A DNA stretch of 35,159 bases, taken from the NCBI GenBank assembly GCA_012842935.1, contig DUSC01000017.1:1-35159 (forward strand), written 5' to 3'. Source of the stretch: Hyphomicrobiales bacterium (GTDB lineage: Bacteria > Pseudomonadota > Alphaproteobacteria > Rhizobiales > Rhizobiaceae). The notes beneath the pieces were generated by a model, which was not told the origin of the DNA, ran no database searches, and saw only the letters and a list, made by a program, of their open reading frames with translations. The stretch's first letter is position 1; each line of letters opens with the position of its first letter. Shown here piece after piece: positions 31,657-35,159 of this stretch. The position numbers and the translations under genes are program-made.

Positions 31657-32444
31657 GCGAGCCCCCAGCGATCCTCGACGGCGTAGCCGGTTTCCGGCAG
31701 GGTCGAGCCGCCGTCGACGACGATCGTCTGCCCGGTCACGTATTTCGCCTCGGCGGATGCGAGATAGAGCATGGCGCAGGCGACGTCGTCGGCCTCGCCC
31801 ATTCGCCCCATCGGGATGTGCCGGCCGATGGCCGCCTGCTTCTCGGCGGTCGACAGCGTTCCGCGGCCGGGCTTGGCGATGAAGCCCGGCTCGACGCCGT
31901 TGACCGTGATGCCGTCGCGGGCAAGCTCGAAGGCGGCCCCGCGCACGAAGGCGTTCACCCCGGCCTTGGCGGCGGAATAGTGCGCGCCGCCGCCCATCGC
32001 GACACGGGCCGACACCGAGGAAGTCACCAGAAGCCGGCCGAAGCCGTTCGCCCGCATGTGCGGCACGCAGGCCTGAACCAGCCAGACGAAGGCACGGAGA
32101 TTGATGTCCAGCGCCCGGTCGAGCCCGTCCTCGTCGAGATCGTCGAGCGAGGCCCAGGGACAGCCGCCGGCATTGTGCACCGCGATGTCGAGCCGCGCCT
32201 CCGCGGCGACCAGGCCGTCGACCATGTCGCGGATTTCGCGCCTGCCGGTGCCGGGCCAGGCGATGGTACGCGCCGAAAGGCCTTGCCCGGCGAGGCGGCC
32301 GGCGAGTTCCTCGGCCGGTTCCGGCGTCCGGTTGCAGATGGCGACGCGGGCGCCGGCCATCGCCAGCCGGGTGACGATGGCCGCGCCGATGCCGCGGCCG
32401 CCGCCGGTCACCAGCGCCACCCGTCCGGTGAGATCGAACGCCAT
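31653..32444 (-). CDS. Short-chain dehydrogenase/reductase (SDR)
   Basis: This 263-residue classical SDR has cofactor motif TGGGRGIG (13-20) and catalytic Ser143, Tyr156 and Lys160 (YSAAK). It also has the NAGG motif at 91-94 and the C-terminal GQTIVVDGGSTLPE. It is clearly different from the SDR after it, so this is not a recent duplication. ATG 32444 lies four bases after the aminotransferase stop, and its own stop overlaps the next start. Probably an NAD(P)-dependent hydroxyacid/ketone dehydrogenase in the same pathway. Confidence 0.93.
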   Translation of the reverse strand: MAFDLTGRVALVTGGGRGIGAAIVTRLAMAGARVAICNRTPEPAEELAGRLAGQGLSARTIAWPGTGRREIRDMVDGLVAAEARLDIAVHNAGGCPWASLDDLDEDGLDRALDINLRAFVWLVQACVPHMRANGFGRLLVTSSVSARVAMGGGAHYSAAKAGVNAFVRGAAFELARDGITVNGVEPGFIAKPGRGTLSTAEKQAAIGRHIPMGRMGEADDVACAMLYLASAEAKYVTGQTIVVDGGSTLPETGYAVEDRWGLA

Positions 32445-32448
32445 CGCC

Positions 32449-33837
32449 TCAGGCCGCCCCGGCCTCGACGACCATCCCGGCGAAGCGGCCGAACACCTCC
32501 GCATGGCGGTCGACGTCGGCGTCGGCGGTGGCCGGGCACATCAGGAACATGGTGTGGAAGGGCGTCACCAGGATGCCCTCGTTCATGTAGAAGGCGTGGA
32601 GCAGCGTCTCGAGATCGCCGCGGCGCGTCGCCGCCACCTCGGCCGCGTCGCGCGGCGGCGCAGGGCTGAACATGATCTCCGCCCGCGCCCCGATCTGTGT
32701 GACATGCCACGGCAGGCCGTGGCGGGCGATGGTGGCGCGCGCCCCGGCAGCCAGGCGGCCGGCGCGGGCGATCATGCCGGCGTAGTTCTCCGGCGTCAGG
32801 ATCTCCTCCAGCACCGCGCGCATGGTCGCGACGGTGAGCGCGTTGCCGGCGAGCGTGCCGCCGATGCCGAAATGCGCCGACTGGCGTTGCCGCGGGTTGA
32901 CGAAGGGCACGATCCGCCAGAGCCGCTCGGCGATCCCTGTGGTGACGCCGAACACGCCGGCCGGGATGCCGCCGGCGATCGCCTTGCCCGCCACGAGGAT
33001 GTCGGGTTCGAGGCCGTGGAGGGCGGTGTAGCCGCCCGGCCCGCAGGACAGCGTATGCGTCTCGTCGATGACCAGCACCGTCCCCGTGCGCCGCGTGATG
33101 GCGCGCACGGCGTCGTGAAAGCCGTCCGTGACCGGGATCATGCCGAAATTGGTCATCAGCGGCTCCATGAGGACGCAGGCCACGTCGCCCGGCGCGAGTG
33201 CTTCCTCGAGCGCCCCGACGTCGTTGAACTGCACGACCCTGGAGACGCGGGAATGGTCGACGCCGTTGGGGTGGATCATTTTGCGCATGCGCAGGCGCCC
33301 CTCCTGCAGCTCGACATGCGCCTCGTCGATGCCGCCGTGGTAGCAGCCGGAGAAGACCAGGACCTTGTCGCGGCCGGTGATCATGCGCGAGATGCGGATG
33401 GCGCCGCGGTTGGCGTCGGTGGCCGAGGTCGTCAGCGTCCAGTAGGGCAGGCCGAAGCGGCGGGCCAGTTCCTCGCCGACCCACAGGCTGTCCTCGGTCG
33501 GCATCATGTGCGTGGTGCCGCGCTCGAGCTGTCTCACCGCAGCGCGGGTCACCGCCTCCGGCGCGTGGCCGCACATGCCGCCGGTGTCGCCGAGGCAGAA
33601 GTCGACATAGCTGTGGCCGTCGATGTCGCGGACATGGCATCCGCGCGCCTCCTCGACATAGACCGGGAAGCCACCCGCCCAGCGCCGCATCCAGTGCGAC
33701 GGGCCGCCGTAGAGGAAGTGCTGGCGGCCTCGCGCCCAGGCGTCCGCCGAACGCGGGTGCGAGGCCGCGAAACGCCTCTGCTCGACATCGATGAGCCGGT
33801 CGACCGTTTCGGGGTGGGTGCCGGCGCGCGCGTCCAT
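32449..33837 (-). CDS. Class III PLP-dependent aminotransferase
   Basis: About 462 residues. The PLP lysine is Lys285 in ILVAGKAIAGGIPAG, with Asp258 in VLVIDETHT contacting the pyridine nitrogen and the phosphate-site SGCYHGG at 163-169. It resembles the glutamate-1-semialdehyde aminomutase/omega-transaminase branch, but it is part of a catabolic operon rather than tetrapyrrole genes, so an amine or amino-acid transaminase is more likely. Its start overlaps the aldehyde dehydrogenase stop by one base (TGATG). An alternative in-frame ATG at 33852 would add five residues. Confidence 0.92.
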   Translation of the reverse strand: MDARAGTHPETVDRLIDVEQRRFAASHPRSADAWARGRQHFLYGGPSHWMRRWAGGFPVYVEEARGCHVRDIDGHSYVDFCLGDTGGMCGHAPEAVTRAAVRQLERGTTHMMPTEDSLWVGEELARRFGLPYWTLTTSATDANRGAIRISRMITGRDKVLVFSGCYHGGIDEAHVELQEGRLRMRKMIHPNGVDHSRVSRVVQFNDVGALEEALAPGDVACVLMEPLMTNFGMIPVTDGFHDAVRAITRRTGTVLVIDETHTLSCGPGGYTALHGLEPDILVAGKAIAGGIPAGVFGVTTGIAERLWRIVPFVNPRQRQSAHFGIGGTLAGNALTVATMRAVLEEILTPENYAGMIARAGRLAAGARATIARHGLPWHVTQIGARAEIMFSPAPPRDAAEVAATRRGDLETLLHAFYMNEGILVTPFHTMFLMCPATADADVDRHAEVFGRFAGMVVEAGAA

Positions 33838-35159
33838 CACAGGCTGATCCATGCGGTCTTGAGGTTGGTGTATTTGTCGAGCGCGTGCAGCGACTTGTCG
33901 TGGCCGTTGCCGGACTGCCCGACGCCGCCGAGCGGAACGGTGATGTCGGCGCCGCCATAGGTGTTGACATGGACCACGCCCGCCCTCACCGCGCGCACCA
34001 TGCGGTGCGCCCGCGACAGGTTCGCGGTCCACACTGCGGAAGCGAGCCCGTATACCGTGGAATTGGCGAGCCTGACCGCCTCCGCCTCGTCCCTGAACTT
34101 CATGACGCCGAGCACCGGCCCGAAGACCTCCTCCTGCGCCAGATGCATGGCGGGCTCGATCCCGGAAAAGACGGTGGGCTGCATGTAGAAGCCGCCGGTC
34201 TCGGCGAGGATGCGGTTGCCGCCCGCGACCAGCGTGCCTCCCTCGGCCTCCGCGCGGCGGACGAATTCGAGGTTCTTGAAGAGCTGTTCCTCGCTCGTGA
34301 CCGCGCCCGCCTCGGTGGAAAGGTCGAGGGGGTCGCCGACCCTGATCCGCGAAGCGATCGAGGCGACCCTGGCGACGAACTCGTCATGGATCGTTTCTTC
34401 GACGAGCAGGCGCGAGCCGGCGACGCAGACCTGGCCGGAATTGCGGAAGATGCCGTAGGCGGAGACCTTCGCCGCCTGGTCGAGGTCCGGCGCGTCGGCG
34501 AAGACGATGTTCGGCGACTTGCCGCCGAGTTCCAGATAGCAGCGCTTCAGGTTCGAGCGGGCCGAGTATTCGAGCAGACGGCGGCCGACCGGTCCGGAGC
34601 CGGTGAAGGCCATCACGTCGACGTCCATGTGCAGGCCGAGCGCCTCGCCACACACCGACCCCTTGCCGGTGACGACGTTGAGCACGCCGTCGGGCAGGCC
34701 GGCCTCGGCGCAGAGTTCGGCCAGGCGCAGCAGAGACAGCGACGCCACCTCGGCCGGCTTCAGCACCACCGAATTGCCGGCCGCCAGCGCCGGCGCGATC
34801 TTCCACGCCCCGATCATCATCGGGAAGTTCCACGGAACGATCGCGGCGACGACGCCGACCGGTTCGCGGTGGACGAGGCCGAGCACGTCGGGCGCGGTGG
34901 GCGCGATCTCGCCATAGACCTTGTCGATCGCCTCGCCGTAGTAGCGGAAGGTGCCGGCTGCGCTTCCGGGTTCCGCCTTCAGCGCCATGGCGATTTCCGT
35001 GCCGTTGTCGCGCACGCCGAGCACGGCGAGTTCGAGCGCATGCTTCTCGATCAGGTCGGCGATGCGGTGCATGACCTTCTTGCGTTCGGCGGGTGCGGCG
35101 CGCGACCATCTGCCGGCTTCGAAGGCGCGCCGCGCGGCCGCGACGGCGAGGTCGACATC
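33837..35159 (-). CDS. NAD(P)-dependent aldehyde dehydrogenase (PuuC-like), N-terminus outside window
   Basis: The frame is open to the right edge of the window, so the first part of the protein is missing; about 440 residues are visible. The general base Glu is in LELGGKSPN and the nucleophile Cys in NSGQVCVAGSRLL. The cofactor-binding FTGSGPVGRRLL is present. The ending GHDKSLHALDKYTNLKTAWISL closely resembles that of gamma-glutamyl-gamma-aminobutyraldehyde dehydrogenase (PuuC). It converts an aldehyde, perhaps formed by the adjacent aminotransferase, to its acid. It is the first visible gene of the ALDH-aminotransferase-SDR-SDR operon. Confidence 0.93.
   Translation of the reverse strand, partial: DVDLAVAAARRAFEAGRWSRAAPAERKKVMHRIADLIEKHALELAVLGVRDNGTEIAMALKAEPGSAAGTFRYYGEAIDKVYGEIAPTAPDVLGLVHREPVGVVAAIVPWNFPMMIGAWKIAPALAAGNSVVLKPAEVASLSLLRLAELCAEAGLPDGVLNVVTGKGSVCGEALGLHMDVDVMAFTGSGPVGRRLLEYSARSNLKRCYLELGGKSPNIVFADAPDLDQAAKVSAYGIFRNSGQVCVAGSRLLVEETIHDEFVARVASIASRIRVGDPLDLSTEAGAVTSEEQLFKNLEFVRRAEAEGGTLVAGGNRILAETGGFYMQPTVFSGIEPAMHLAQEEVFGPVLGVMKFRDEAEAVRLANSTVYGLASAVWTANLSRAHRMVRAVRAGVVHVNTYGGADITVPLGGVGQSGNGHDKSLHALDKYTNLKTAWISL

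Noticed and set aside
1..35159. CRISPR array, prophage, insertion sequence or toxin-antitoxin pair
   Set aside because: No regularly spaced repeats, transposase motifs or phage structural genes were seen on either strand.

Overview
The window reads as a chromosomal segment of a GC-rich alphaproteobacterium, most likely of the order Hyphomicrobiales (Rhizobiales). The evidence is visibly high GC with strong GC3 codon bias, the rpmH-rnpA-yidC...engB...argB...HAD-phosphatase gene set in the order usual for that class, a PCu(A)C/DUF2946 copper pair, and an FNR/FixK-type anaerobox. The genus cannot be fixed from sequence reading alone. There is no integrase, transposase, CRISPR array or phage gene in view.

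Layout. 1-5.2 kb: a LOG-family protein (cut at the window edge), a DUF2946 + PCu(A)C copper-chaperone pair, convergent HAD pyrimidine 5'-nucleotidase and DUF817 genes, a membrane diguanylate cyclase and an EamA transporter. 5.27-7 kb: a near-consensus sigma-54 promoter in front of a tiny Tat-signal protein that is translationally coupled to a GMC flavin oxidoreductase with no export signal of its own. 7-8.4 kb: phenylalanine 4-hydroxylase (phhA) divergent from an Lrp/AsnC regulator, with three inverted repeats between them. 8.4-12.6 kb: argB, a DUF2189 membrane protein behind an FNR/FixK box, a methyltransferase and an amidase. 12.6-16.1 kb: an orphan TadG/von Willebrand A protein and an ECF sigma / RskA-type anti-sigma / secreted fasciclin module. 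16.1-20 kb: engB, a CatB/Vat-like acetyltransferase, yidC, rnpA and rpmH with a near-consensus sigma-70 promoter. 20-22.1 kb: an orphan sensor histidine kinase and tRNA-Arg(ACG).

22.3-29.5 kb is the most unusual part. An HD-domain phosphohydrolase is divergent from a three-gene operon. The operon encodes (i) a 1078-residue zinc-ribbon/class III nucleotide cyclase/AAA ATPase/TPR protein, (ii) a receiver domain fused to a thioredoxin-reductase-like flavoprotein that contains no cysteine at all, and (iii) a cyclic-nucleotide-binding histidine kinase. The natural reading is a closed circuit: the cyclase makes cNMP, the kinase binds it, and the kinase phosphorylates the receiver that controls a flavin/NAD(P)H module. 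This is inference from domain logic.

29.7-35.2 kb is a minus-strand catabolic block: aldehyde dehydrogenase (cut at the window edge), class III aminotransferase, two short-chain dehydrogenases with overlapping starts and stops, and then a separate sarcosine/dimethylglycine-type methyltransferase.

The conserved housekeeping genes (rpmH, rnpA, yidC, engB, argB, HAD phosphatase) all lie on the minus strand in ancestral order but are separated by accessory modules. This suggests an old operon opened up by repeated insertions.
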